From Planctomycetota bacterium (GTDB lineage: Bacteria > Planctomycetota > UBA8108 > UBA1146): a stretch of 28,449 nt of DNA. The translations under genes and the position numbers were made by a program. The notes below the pieces were generated by a model. That model did not search any database, was not told the origin of the DNA, and was given only the letters and a program-made list of their open reading frames with translations. Below, in pieces: positions 6,577 through 14,788 of the stretch (positions are counted from its first letter, which is position 1; every line of letters begins with the position of its first letter). The stretch is from the NCBI GenBank assembly GCA_002691835.1, contig NZJA01000005.1, positions 1 to 28,449 of the forward strand. The letters are read 5' to 3'.

Positions 6577-9500
6577 AGAATCACCGAGGCCGACCACTGA
6601 TTGTTCGTGGTGCCCGGGAGAACAATCTTCAAAATCTGGATGTGGATATTCCCAGAGAGCGCCTGGTCGTAGTGACTGGGGTCAGTGGTTCCGGGAAATC
6701 GACCCTCGCTCATCAAATCATTTGCCGCGAAGGTCAGCGGCGTTTTGTCGAAAGTCTCAGTCCGTATGCCCGTCAGTATTTGGGGCGAATGGATCGACCA
6801 CAGGTTGAAACGGTGGAGGGGCTGAGCCCGACTATTGCCATCGACCAAAAAACGATCTCCAGAAATCCGCGATCTACAGTCGGCACGATTACAGAAATAC
6901 TCGACCTGTTACGTCTTCTTTATGCAAGATTGGGAACTCCTCATTGCCCTGATTGTGGAGGTCTGATCGAAGGTCGGAGTCGTGAGCAGATCGTCTTGCA
7001 TGCTTGGCATCATCACGGCGGCGAGACAGTGACAGTATGTGCTCCCATCGTTCTCGAACGAAAAGGGGAGTATCGCAAAGAATTGGATGAGCTGCGTGAG
7101 CAGGGCTTTCAGAGAGTCCGTATCGATGGGGAAATACTTCGGCTCTCCGATGAGATTGTGCTCGCACGGTATGAGCGCCACACCATAGAAATCGTGCTCG
7201 ATCGCATGCAGCTGGTCGATGGGAAAAGAGGCCGGTTCGCAGAGGCTGTCGAAAAGGCTCTCTTGCTGGGGGACGGACTCGTCGATCTTGTGATTGGCGA
7301 AGAGGCACACCTGTTTTCAAGCCGTTTCGGATGCCATCAGTGCTCCGTCACGATTCCTGAATTGGAACCACGACTATTTTCTTTCAATAGTCCCTTGGGG
7401 GCATGCGATCGTTGTGACGGCCTGGGTCGACGTCGTTCTCCGACTGAAGCGAGCATGCTCAAGGATGCAGACCTTTCAATTTCCGATGGGGCCTTGCTAC
7501 TGAGAAAGCAGGGCAAGGTGATTCGGGGAATGGGAACCCCCTGGGCAGACCTTGAGAAAGCACTCAAGGACGGCAAGGTGGATTCCTCTCGGCCCTGGAA
7601 AAAGCTGACGGAACGTGCGAAACGGTTTGTGCTGGAGGGAGCTTCCGCTGTAGGCGCAAAGGGAGACTGGCCGGGACTTTTTCAGTTGGCTGAAGTTTCT
7701 TATGACTTGCATGGCGGACGAGAACTCGAACGCTGGATGCCCTATGCACCCTGCCGTGGTTGTAATGGATCTCGATTGCAGCCTGCTGCCAGAGCCGTTC
7801 GTTTTCATGATCGCGGCATCGACCAGATTTCTGCGATGACGGTGGACATGGCGATGGAATTTTTCGGGCAACTCCAGTTGGAGGCTCGGGAGGAATTGAT
7901 CGGCCAGTCGATCTTTCCGGAAATCCGTGCCCGTTTGGAATTTTTGGAAAAAGTGGGTCTGGGTTATCTGGCGATCGATCGATCGGCGGACACTCTTTCC
8001 GGTGGAGAAGCCCAGCGCATTCGCCTTGCCAGTCAGTTGGGGAGTGGACTCCGAGGAGTCTTGTACGTTCTCGATGAACCGTCGATTGGGCTGCATGCGT
8101 CCGACAACAGCACCATGTTGGAAATGCTCCGGGGATTGCGCGACAAGGGCAATTCGCTATTGGTGGTCGAGCACGATCGTGAAACGATTGAAAGCGCTGA
8201 CCATGTGGTCGATATCGGCCCCGGTGCCGGAATCCACGGCGGTGAATTGACTGGAGAAGGCTCCGTCACTCAACTGAAAAAAAGTCCTGCTTCAGTCACC
8301 GGAAAATATCTGAGTGGGAAAGCTGAGATATCGGTTCCGTCTGAAAGGAGGGTCTCAGAAGACTTCCTCCTGATTCGTGGTGCACGAATGCACAATCTCA
8401 AAAATATCGATGTGAAGATCCCGCTTCAGTCGCTGGTGGTGATTACGGGAGTCAGTGGCTCCGGTAAGAGCACCTTGATCCAGGGGATCCTGCAGCCGGC
8501 CTTGACGGAGCATTTGGAATTGCTTTCAGAAGCTCCTGGCGACCACGATTCAATTGAGGGACTTGATCACATCGACAAATTGATTCGTATTGATCAGAGT
8601 CCAATTGGAAGAACTCCGCGTTCTAACCCAGGAACTTATACGAAAGTCTTCGATGATATCCGCGAGTTGTTTGCCAAGACTCCGGAAGCGAGAGCTCGAG
8701 GCTGGAAAAAAGGGCGCTTCTCCTTCAACGTTAAGGGTGGTCGCTGTGAAGCCTGCGAAGGTGCTGGGGTGACGACCATTGGGATGCAGTTCATGGCTGA
8801 TATTCAGGTGGTCTGCGACGAATGCCATGGCACACGCTTTAACGAGGAGACTCGAACGGTTCGTTGGCGCGGTCATGATGTCTCCGAGGTTCTCGCCTTG
8901 TCGATCGATGAGGCCACTAAGCTCTTCGAGGACGTTCCCCAAGTGTTTCATACGCTGGATACCTTACAGAAGGTTGGTCTCGGTTACGTTTCGTTGGGGC
9001 AGCCGAGCACCACGCTTTCAGGTGGTGAGGCACAGCGGGTTAAATTGGCGACAGAACTTCGTAAGCGAAGCACTGGGAATACCCTTTATATTCTCGACGA
9101 ACCAACCACTGGACTGCATTTTGCCGATGTCGAAAACCTGTTGTCCTGTCTTCATGCATTGGTAGATCGCGGAAACTCGGTTTTGGTGATCGAACATTGC
9201 ATGGATGTCATCAAGCAGGCGGATCATGTGATCGATCTTGGCCCTCATGGAGGAGCGGGGGGTGGACAGATCGTTTGCGTTGGAACCCCTGAAGAGATCG
9301 CTGAATCGGAGGGGTTGACCGGAGAAGCTCTGCGACCGGAGTTGAGCGGTGATCGAAAAAAGTCGGTTCAAAAAGGGAAAAAGCGGGGTTCAGGAAAAGG
9401 TGAGCCGTCGGATCGCTTCATCATTGAGGGCGCTCGTCAGAACAATCTGAAAGATGTTCGCCTTGAGATTCCTGCTGGAAAAATGACGGTGATCACGGGC

Positions 9501-12290
9501 CCCAGTGGTTCCGGAAAAAGCACCTTGGCTTTTGATATCCTCTTTTCTGAAGGTCAAAGAAGATATCTTGAGAGCCTTTCGACGTATGCGCGGCGGTTTT
9601 TGGGCCGCATGGATCGAGCGAATGTCGATCGTGTTGAAGGCATCGCGCCTGCCGTTGCCATCGATCAGCGAAATAGAGGCAGTAATCCCCGTTCTACAGT
9701 TGCAACAACGACGGAAATCTATGACTACCTGAGGATATTTTTCGCCAGGGCCGGGAGTGCTCACTGCGTCAGCTGCGAGGAGCCTTTGCTCTCCGCGACG
9801 CCGGCGTTGGCCAGTCGGAAAGTCATGGAATTACGTGGCGATGAACCGACCTTGTTACTCGCTCCCCTGAAGAGTCCCTTTCCAGATCTCGAATCTTTGC
9901 AGCGGGAGGGCTTTGCTCGCCTTCGTATCGATGGTGAGAAAGTTTTTAGAATTGATGAAGTTCTCGATTCCTATGATGCCGAAGCTTTAAGTCAGCTCGA
10001 TGTGGTGATTGATCGCGTTAAACCGAATCGATCAGGTCGGGCAAGAGTTTCCGAAAGCATTGAAGAATGTTACCGACGTGGCGGGGATCGCATGATCGTG
10101 GCAGATGCGGATGGTGCAGAGGTGATTCAATTCACCCGTCACCTGTCATGCCCTCAGGGTCATATGATGATGGGAGAAGAATTGACTCCACGTCTTTTCT
10201 CCTTCAATCACCACTCCGGGGCATGTCAGCAATGTTCCGGTTTGGGCCTGTTAAAGCAGGTGGATCCGAGAATGCTGATTACTGATCGGGATAAACCGTT
10301 GTTCAACGGCGCGATGGATCACCGGCTCGGTTCCTGGATTGGCCGTAAGAGCTCCAGGGTCAGAAAAGTGATCGATGCTGCGCTTCTGGAGCATGGATAT
10401 GACCCGTCGGATCCGGTGCGAGACCTTGGCGATGAAGGCTGGAACATTATTCTCCACGGGACTGGAGAGCGCTCGTATCCGGTGACCTTTAGAACTCGCA
10501 GGGGATCCGGCCGATTGCGAAGAGTGACAGGCTCGACATGGGAGGGTCTCATCAAGCGTGTGTCGATATGGCATCAGCGTGCGGGGTCTCCCAGATGGCG
10601 CCGGGCGATTGAGGATCATTTGGCGATACGATCCTGTCCGAGTTGTCACGGTGGGCGCCTGAAATCGGCACTCTTGGCCGTGAAAATTGGTGGACTCAAC
10701 ATTTCGGAAGTCTGCAACCTGACGGTTTCAGATGCTCTTCGTTTTTTCAGTGATCTGAAGCTGACTGGGCACCGTAAAGAAGTGGCTGAACAGATCCACC
10801 GGGAGGTGGCGAGCAGGCTGGGTTTCCTCGAACGTGTAGGCTTGGGCTATCTTGCTCTCGACAGAGCGACTGAAACACTCTCCGGAGGAGAAGCGCAGAG
10901 GATTCGCTTGGCGACTCAGATCGGTAATCAGCTGGTCGGGGTTTTATACGTTCTGGATGAGCCGACGATTGGGCTTCACCCGAGAGACGTGGATCGGTTA
11001 TTGGATTCACTGGTCGCTCTCAAGGACCAAGGCAACACGCTCGTCGTCGTCGAACATGATGAAAAAACGATGGATCGCGCCGATCACATCGTCGATATGG
11101 GGCCCGGAGCAGGGGTGGGTGGCGGTGAAGTGGTTGCAGAGGGAACCCCCTCTGCTATTCGGAATAACAGTCAATCTCTGACTGGCAGGTTTCTGTGCGG
11201 TACCGAAAAAGTCTTCGAGACGGAAGGTCGTCGCCCACTAGAAGGGCCCCCTCTGACGATTGTGGGTGCCAAAGCGAACAACCTCAAAAATTTGACGGTG
11301 GAAATTCCTACTGGCGTTCTGACGTGTGTTACCGGCGTCTCTGGCTCCGGGAAATCGTCCCTGATCATGGACATCCTTTCTCGTGAACTCGCAACTCGTC
11401 TGGCAGGTGCACGTCCGGCGAGTGCAGAGCATGATCGGATTGACGGAGTCGATCATTTTGACGGCTTGGGTGTGATCGATCAGCAACCCCTTGGACGCAC
11501 ACCCTCCTCAAATGCCGCGACTTATACTGGTTTGATGGCTCCACTTCGCGCTCTCTATGCAAAAACTCAACTGGCACGAATGAGGGGTTGGGGGCCAGGC
11601 CGTTTCTCCTTCAATGTCGCTGGAGGACGTTGCGAAAGTTGTGAGGGAAAAGGTGGAGTGCTCATCGAAATGCATTTCCTCAGCGATGTTTGGGTTCGTT
11701 GCGATGAATGTCATGGAAAACGCTACGAGCCTGAAACCCTGGAGGTTCGCTGGAAGGGGCATAGCATTGCGGATGTTCTTGAGATGGATGTCCGAATGGC
11801 TCGGGAGGTTTTCAAAGACGTTCCTTCGGTTGTCACGATGCTTACAGCTTTGGAGGAAGTGGGACTGGGTTATCTTTCCCTCGGACAGTCTGCGACAACC
11901 CTCTCTGGCGGAGAAGCTCAGAGAGTGAAATTGGCTTCAGAGTTGGGTCGCAGATCGAGAGGGCGAAAAGTCTACATACTGGATGAGCCGACGACGGGAT
12001 TGCATTTTGGCGATGTACGGTTGTTGGTGAAAATGCTTCATCGATTGGTCGACAGGGGCGATACGGTGATTGTCATCGAGCATGATATGGACCTTGTCGC
12101 GAGTTCGGACTATGTGATCGACTTGGGGCCGGACGGCGGCGACGCAGGGGGTGAAATTGTTATTGCCGGATCACCGGAGGAAGTGGCTCGTTGTAAAAAG
12201 AGCTGCACCGGGCAAGCGTTGGCTCCACTGTTGAAAAAGAAGCCTGCTCGCTCTGCGAAAAAGAAATCAGCCGGAAGATCCGGGAAATAA
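6573..12290 (+). CDS. uvrA: Tandem (double) UvrA excinuclease subunit A
   Basis: UvrA recognises bulky DNA lesions and loads UvrB in nucleotide excision repair. At 1905 residues this is two complete UvrA units in one chain, joined by a Lys-rich linker at about 926-948. Each unit has two ABC ATPase heads. Walker A motifs start at 36, 626, 976 and 1588; LSGGEAQR signatures at about 475, 815, 1436 and 1777; each is followed by LDEP Walker B. Unit 1 has the first zinc module C254/C257/C278/C281 and a C-terminal one from C725. In unit 2 the first module is degenerate (C1193, Gly1196-His1197, C1218, C1221), while the C-terminal one (from C1687) is intact. Normal UvrA is about 940 residues; Chlamydia UvrA is a known double form, near 1790 residues. 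The start shares ATGA with the preceding stop. A basic Ala/Lys tail ends the protein. Confidence 0.97.
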   Translation: MKNHRGRPLIVRGARENNLQNLDVDIPRERLVVVTGVSGSGKSTLAHQIICREGQRRFVESLSPYARQYLGRMDRPQVETVEGLSPTIAIDQKTISRNPRSTVGTITEILDLLRLLYARLGTPHCPDCGGLIEGRSREQIVLHAWHHHGGETVTVCAPIVLERKGEYRKELDELREQGFQRVRIDGEILRLSDEIVLARYERHTIEIVLDRMQLVDGKRGRFAEAVEKALLLGDGLVDLVIGEEAHLFSSRFGCHQCSVTIPELEPRLFSFNSPLGACDRCDGLGRRRSPTEASMLKDADLSISDGALLLRKQGKVIRGMGTPWADLEKALKDGKVDSSRPWKKLTERAKRFVLEGASAVGAKGDWPGLFQLAEVSYDLHGGRELERWMPYAPCRGCNGSRLQPAARAVRFHDRGIDQISAMTVDMAMEFFGQLQLEAREELIGQSIFPEIRARLEFLEKVGLGYLAIDRSADTLSGGEAQRIRLASQLGSGLRGVLYVLDEPSIGLHASDNSTMLEMLRGLRDKGNSLLVVEHDRETIESADHVVDIGPGAGIHGGELTGEGSVTQLKKSPASVTGKYLSGKAEISVPSERRVSEDFLLIRGARMHNLKNIDVKIPLQSLVVITGVSGSGKSTLIQGILQPALTEHLELLSEAPGDHDSIEGLDHIDKLIRIDQSPIGRTPRSNPGTYTKVFDDIRELFAKTPEARARGWKKGRFSFNVKGGRCEACEGAGVTTIGMQFMADIQVVCDECHGTRFNEETRTVRWRGHDVSEVLALSIDEATKLFEDVPQVFHTLDTLQKVGLGYVSLGQPSTTLSGGEAQRVKLATELRKRSTGNTLYILDEPTTGLHFADVENLLSCLHALVDRGNSVLVIEHCMDVIKQADHVIDLGPHGGAGGGQIVCVGTPEEIAESEGLTGEALRPELSGDRKKSVQKGKKRGSGKGEPSDRFIIEGARQNNLKDVRLEIPAGKMTVITGPSGSGKSTLAFDILFSEGQRRYLESLSTYARRFLGRMDRANVDRVEGIAPAVAIDQRNRGSNPRSTVATTTEIYDYLRIFFARAGSAHCVSCEEPLLSATPALASRKVMELRGDEPTLLLAPLKSPFPDLESLQREGFARLRIDGEKVFRIDEVLDSYDAEALSQLDVVIDRVKPNRSGRARVSESIEECYRRGGDRMIVADADGAEVIQFTRHLSCPQGHMMMGEELTPRLFSFNHHSGACQQCSGLGLLKQVDPRMLITDRDKPLFNGAMDHRLGSWIGRKSSRVRKVIDAALLEHGYDPSDPVRDLGDEGWNIILHGTGERSYPVTFRTRRGSGRLRRVTGSTWEGLIKRVSIWHQRAGSPRWRRAIEDHLAIRSCPSCHGGRLKSALLAVKIGGLNISEVCNLTVSDALRFFSDLKLTGHRKEVAEQIHREVASRLGFLERVGLGYLALDRATETLSGGEAQRIRLATQIGNQLVGVLYVLDEPTIGLHPRDVDRLLDSLVALKDQGNTLVVVEHDEKTMDRADHIVDMGPGAGVGGGEVVAEGTPSAIRNNSQSLTGRFLCGTEKVFETEGRRPLEGPPLTIVGAKANNLKNLTVEIPTGVLTCVTGVSGSGKSSLIMDILSRELATRLAGARPASAEHDRIDGVDHFDGLGVIDQQPLGRTPSSNAATYTGLMAPLRALYAKTQLARMRGWGPGRFSFNVAGGRCESCEGKGGVLIEMHFLSDVWVRCDECHGKRYEPETLEVRWKGHSIADVLEMDVRMAREVFKDVPSVVTMLTALEEVGLGYLSLGQSATTLSGGEAQRVKLASELGRRSRGRKVYILDEPTTGLHFGDVRLLVKMLHRLVDRGDTVIVIEHDMDLVASSDYVIDLGPDGGDAGGEIVIAGSPEEVARCKKSCTGQALAPLLKKKPARSAKKKSAGRSGK

Positions 12291-12698
12291 TTGTTGCCAC
12301 CAGGCCTGGTGTTCTTTAGGGGCTTTTCGGAGCGCTGATCGATCTGACAGATAACGATAGTCTGGGGCCGATTCTCGGTGAGGGCCTGAGAGGATGAGGA
12401 TCGCAGCGCGGGCGTTGTAACGGACCCAGCGATCTTGATCATTGAGCAATGGAAACAGAAGAGGGGTCTGTGACCGGTCTCCAGTCTGCTGAATCAGATG
12501 GATCGTCTGCATTCTCTGAATAGGGTCGTCCGCCAATAATCCGGGCCACATTCCTGATCCATCGCTGACCTTCATTCCAGCGGTCTGGCATCCCAAGGTT
12601 GTGCAGAGGACAAGTGAAAAAGACAGAATGGTCTGACGAATCAGAGTTTGGCTGAGAGTCATCGGCGTTGCAGGCGCCGGAATGATTGGCTTGTTCAT
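12267..12698 (-). CDS. Small HEAT-repeat-like putative lipoprotein
   Basis: A 143-residue protein with a hydrophobic segment at about residues 19-35 ending in TTLGC (Cys37), a lipobox-like site with a non-ideal -3 residue. An alpha-helical stretch follows (DDPIQRMQTIHLIQQ and LLNDQDRWVRYNARAAI) that reads as one to two HEAT-type repeats. Its function is unknown; an envelope-anchored protein-binding role is an inference. The 3' end overlaps uvrA by 24 bp in convergent orientation. The ATG at 12698 has only a weak AGAAG ribosome site; Met13 is a possible later start. It diverges from the oxidoreductase operon across a 124-bp gap. Confidence 0.7.
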   Translation of the reverse strand: MNKPIIPAPATPMTLSQTLIRQTILSFSLVLCTTLGCQTAGMKVSDGSGMWPGLLADDPIQRMQTIHLIQQTGDRSQTPLLFPLLNDQDRWVRYNARAAILILSGPHRESAPDYRYLSDRSALRKAPKEHQAWWQQLFPGSSG

Positions 12699-12728
12699 AG
12701 GGTGCTTCTATCCCATTTCTACAGCGGT

Positions 12729-12755
12729 GGTCAAGCCCCCGTCGGGTGGTTGACC
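12729..12755. promoter_or_regulatory. Inverted repeat GGTCAA/TTGACC in a divergent promoter region
   Basis: GGTCAA (12729-12734) and TTGACC (12750-12755) form a perfect 6-bp inverted repeat around a 15-base GC-rich centre. It lies in the 124-bp gap between the HEAT-like lipoprotein gene and the oxidoreductase operon. A GATAAT follows at 12768-12773, only 12 bases after TTGACC, too close for a standard promoter pair. A regulator-binding site is possible but weakly supported. Confidence 0.25.
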
Positions 12756-12822
12756 CTGTTCGCAGGTGATAATGTGCTTGCAGAACCCTTTTCGGAATCC
12801 TGGCGTAGGAATGAGGTCCTGA

Positions 12823-13902
12823 TTGCGTCCCTTGAGCTGTGATCATCTGGTCGTGGGTGCCGGATCCACAGGATTGGCGGTAGCGGATCACCTTCTCAGA
12901 AGGAATTCCGGTTCGGTGATTCTTCTTGATCGACTGGAATCTCCACAAGCACGCATGGGAGAGAGCCGTGTCCCTCTTCTCGTTCCACCCTACGACCCAC
13001 CCTGCGACGCGTCTGATTCGAGCGATTGGGAAGGTCCGATTCATCGTGCATTGGAACTCTACGAAGGCTGGTCGAACTGGCTGGAGATGGATCCTGGATA
13101 TCGCCGAAGTGGTGCACTCGTTCTGTCAGCGGAGAATGTCAGGAATGGTGACTGGCTCGAATCAGGAGAAATCCGCCGGCGCTGGTCCGCATTAGGGGAC
13201 ATGAGCTCTGGAGCTCATTTTGTTGCCGAATGCGGAACCGTCAATCACCAAGAGGTTCTGGCTGCATTGATGTGGCGGTTGAGAAAGTCTGGCGGGCGTT
13301 TTCATGGAGGTGCTGCGCTCAATCACTTGGAAGAGACTTCGAATGGAGTCCATTTTTACACTTCTCGCCGAGACGGATTTGCTCAGAGAGTCTATTTATG
13401 CCACGGCGCCGCGGCTCCTTCGATGATGAAAGAGATGGGCGTTCGTCATCGTCAGAAAATCGAAACGGTGTGTGAGTTCTCTTTCGATTTGTCCGGCGAT
13501 TTCCCGCCATTGATTCATTGGCCCCATCACAAAGCGACTCTGTTTTTTAGCAGCTCCTCGACAGCGGAGTTACATATGGTGAGCACACCGATTGATCCGC
13601 TTCCCGGTGGAAATCTTCCCACCGCTGCTGTCGATTGGGAGTTGTTGAGCAGTTTTCGCAAAGCTTGGGGTCCTTTTATTCCTGGGTTTTCTGATTCGGT
13701 GATTCGCAAGGCTCGAGCGCGACATCGTCGGGCTCATGATGCCGATTCGTTAGAGGTGGTTTCTTCAGCAGGGGGTTGTATTCAAATGCCGGCAGCTGCG
13801 GGTGAATATCAAGATTTGATGTTTCCTGCTTTGGCTGAGGCTTTGGTGGAGCAAGTAGATTCTGGTGCAACGGGTGGCTTGCTGGAAGATTTGGGAGACT
13901 GA
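12823..13902 (+). CDS. FAD-dependent oxidoreductase (D-amino-acid/glycine oxidase-like, DAO family)
   Basis: A 359-residue cytoplasmic flavoprotein. The N-terminal Rossmann motif is clear: VVGAGSTG (Gly12, Gly14, Gly17), with Asp36 at the end of the second strand for the ribose. The overall layout (MGESRV…, GALVLS, HQEVLAALMWRLRKSGG) resembles DAO-type enzymes that oxidise amines or amino acids. The C-terminal flavin-binding motif of the family is not recognisable; SSAGGCIQMPAAAG stands in that region, so the substrate is unknown. The start is TTG at 12823 with GAGGT about seven bases upstream and no better ATG. It is the first gene of a three-gene operon; the next start follows the stop by one base. 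Confidence 0.82.
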   Translation: MRPLSCDHLVVGAGSTGLAVADHLLRRNSGSVILLDRLESPQARMGESRVPLLVPPYDPPCDASDSSDWEGPIHRALELYEGWSNWLEMDPGYRRSGALVLSAENVRNGDWLESGEIRRRWSALGDMSSGAHFVAECGTVNHQEVLAALMWRLRKSGGRFHGGAALNHLEETSNGVHFYTSRRDGFAQRVYLCHGAAAPSMMKEMGVRHRQKIETVCEFSFDLSGDFPPLIHWPHHKATLFFSSSSTAELHMVSTPIDPLPGGNLPTAAVDWELLSSFRKAWGPFIPGFSDSVIRKARARHRRAHDADSLEVVSSAGGCIQMPAAAGEYQDLMFPALAEALVEQVDSGATGGLLEDLGD

Positions 13903-13903
13903 T

Positions 13904-14788
13904 TTGAAGGAAATTCAGCCCACACCGATCTTCTGGAAAAACGGCCAGGTACAGGGGCCTGGGCAACATTCCTTATCACTGGATCACCCTGCAATTTTGT
14001 TCGGTGAGAGCGCTTTTGAAACTCTTCGTGTCGAGGGACGTCAACCTCTGTACCTGATGGACCATTTGGATCGAATTGAGCGCTCCAGTCATGGAATAGG
14101 GATCAGTACAGATTCTTGCCGACGAGATTTAGAAGTTGATCTTCAGCAAGCTTTGACAGATCTGCCAGATTCAACGATCACTTGGCGTCTTCGAATCACT
14201 CTGGTCAGGTCCGCAACGAGCGCTCGTGGACTGGATGTTCGTGAATCAGGTCTCGATCGCTGGCTCATGTTGGTTCCTGTCAGCAGTCCAGCGCTGAAAC
14301 CGATAGAGTGCTGTTTCTCACCCTATCGAAAGATTCCCGTCGAGTGCCTCGACCCTGCATGGAAGCATGGCAATTACCTTTCTTCCCTGGTTGCTTTGCG
14401 AGATGCCCGTCAGCGAGGATTCGACGATGCTCTTCTTCTTTCTTCCACAGGAGCTTTGACGGAGTCCACCTCGGCGAATCTTTTTTGGGTTCGAAATGAT
14501 GAGCTTTGGACTTGTGATCGGCGGCTTGTTTTTCCTGGACTGACTCGTGCTCGGATTCTTCAAGAAGCTGCTGAAGAAGGGATTCCGGTGAATGAGGGCG
14601 AGTTTAACGAGGCAGAACTCTTGAAAGCGGAGGAAGTCTTTTTGACTTCGTCGATCCGTGGAATTGTTCCGGTTGGGAGGATTGAGTCGGAGGTCTTCTC
14701 CGGGGATCATTCCGCTTCGATGACCTCGCGCTTTACAGATTTATTGAGGGAGCGAGACAGGCTTGAATTGGGTAGGAGAACCCCTTGA
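13904..14788 (+). CDS. Class IV PLP-dependent aminotransferase (branched-chain aminotransferase / aminodeoxychorismate lyase family)
   Basis: A 294-residue fold-type IV PLP enzyme. The PLP lysine is Lys154 in WKHGNYLSSLVALRDAR, and Glu187 in GALTESTSANLFWV is the conserved cofactor-contacting acid. GLTRARILQ and EVFLTSSIRGIVPV complete the family pattern. Branched-chain aminotransferase, D-amino-acid aminotransferase and 4-amino-4-deoxychorismate lyase share these motifs and cannot be told apart here. TTG at 13904 is chosen because GGGAG lies five bases upstream and the codon follows the previous stop directly. A GTG at 13865 would add 13 residues and overlap the oxidoreductase. The stop overlaps the next start in TTGA. 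Pairing with a flavin amine oxidase suggests work on amino groups. Confidence 0.88.
   Translation: MKEIQPTPIFWKNGQVQGPGQHSLSLDHPAILFGESAFETLRVEGRQPLYLMDHLDRIERSSHGIGISTDSCRRDLEVDLQQALTDLPDSTITWRLRITLVRSATSARGLDVRESGLDRWLMLVPVSSPALKPIECCFSPYRKIPVECLDPAWKHGNYLSSLVALRDARQRGFDDALLLSSTGALTESTSANLFWVRNDELWTCDRRLVFPGLTRARILQEAAEEGIPVNEGEFNEAELLKAEEVFLTSSIRGIVPVGRIESEVFSGDHSASMTSRFTDLLRERDRLELGRRTP

Noticed and set aside
6573..12290. Two separate uvrA genes or an assembly duplication
   Set aside because: The frame is open throughout, the halves are clearly different in sequence, and a Lys-rich linker joins them.
12439..13044. Minus-strand open frame of 201 codons
   Set aside because: It spans the divergent promoter gap and lies opposite the FAD-binding motif of the oxidoreductase; no family features.
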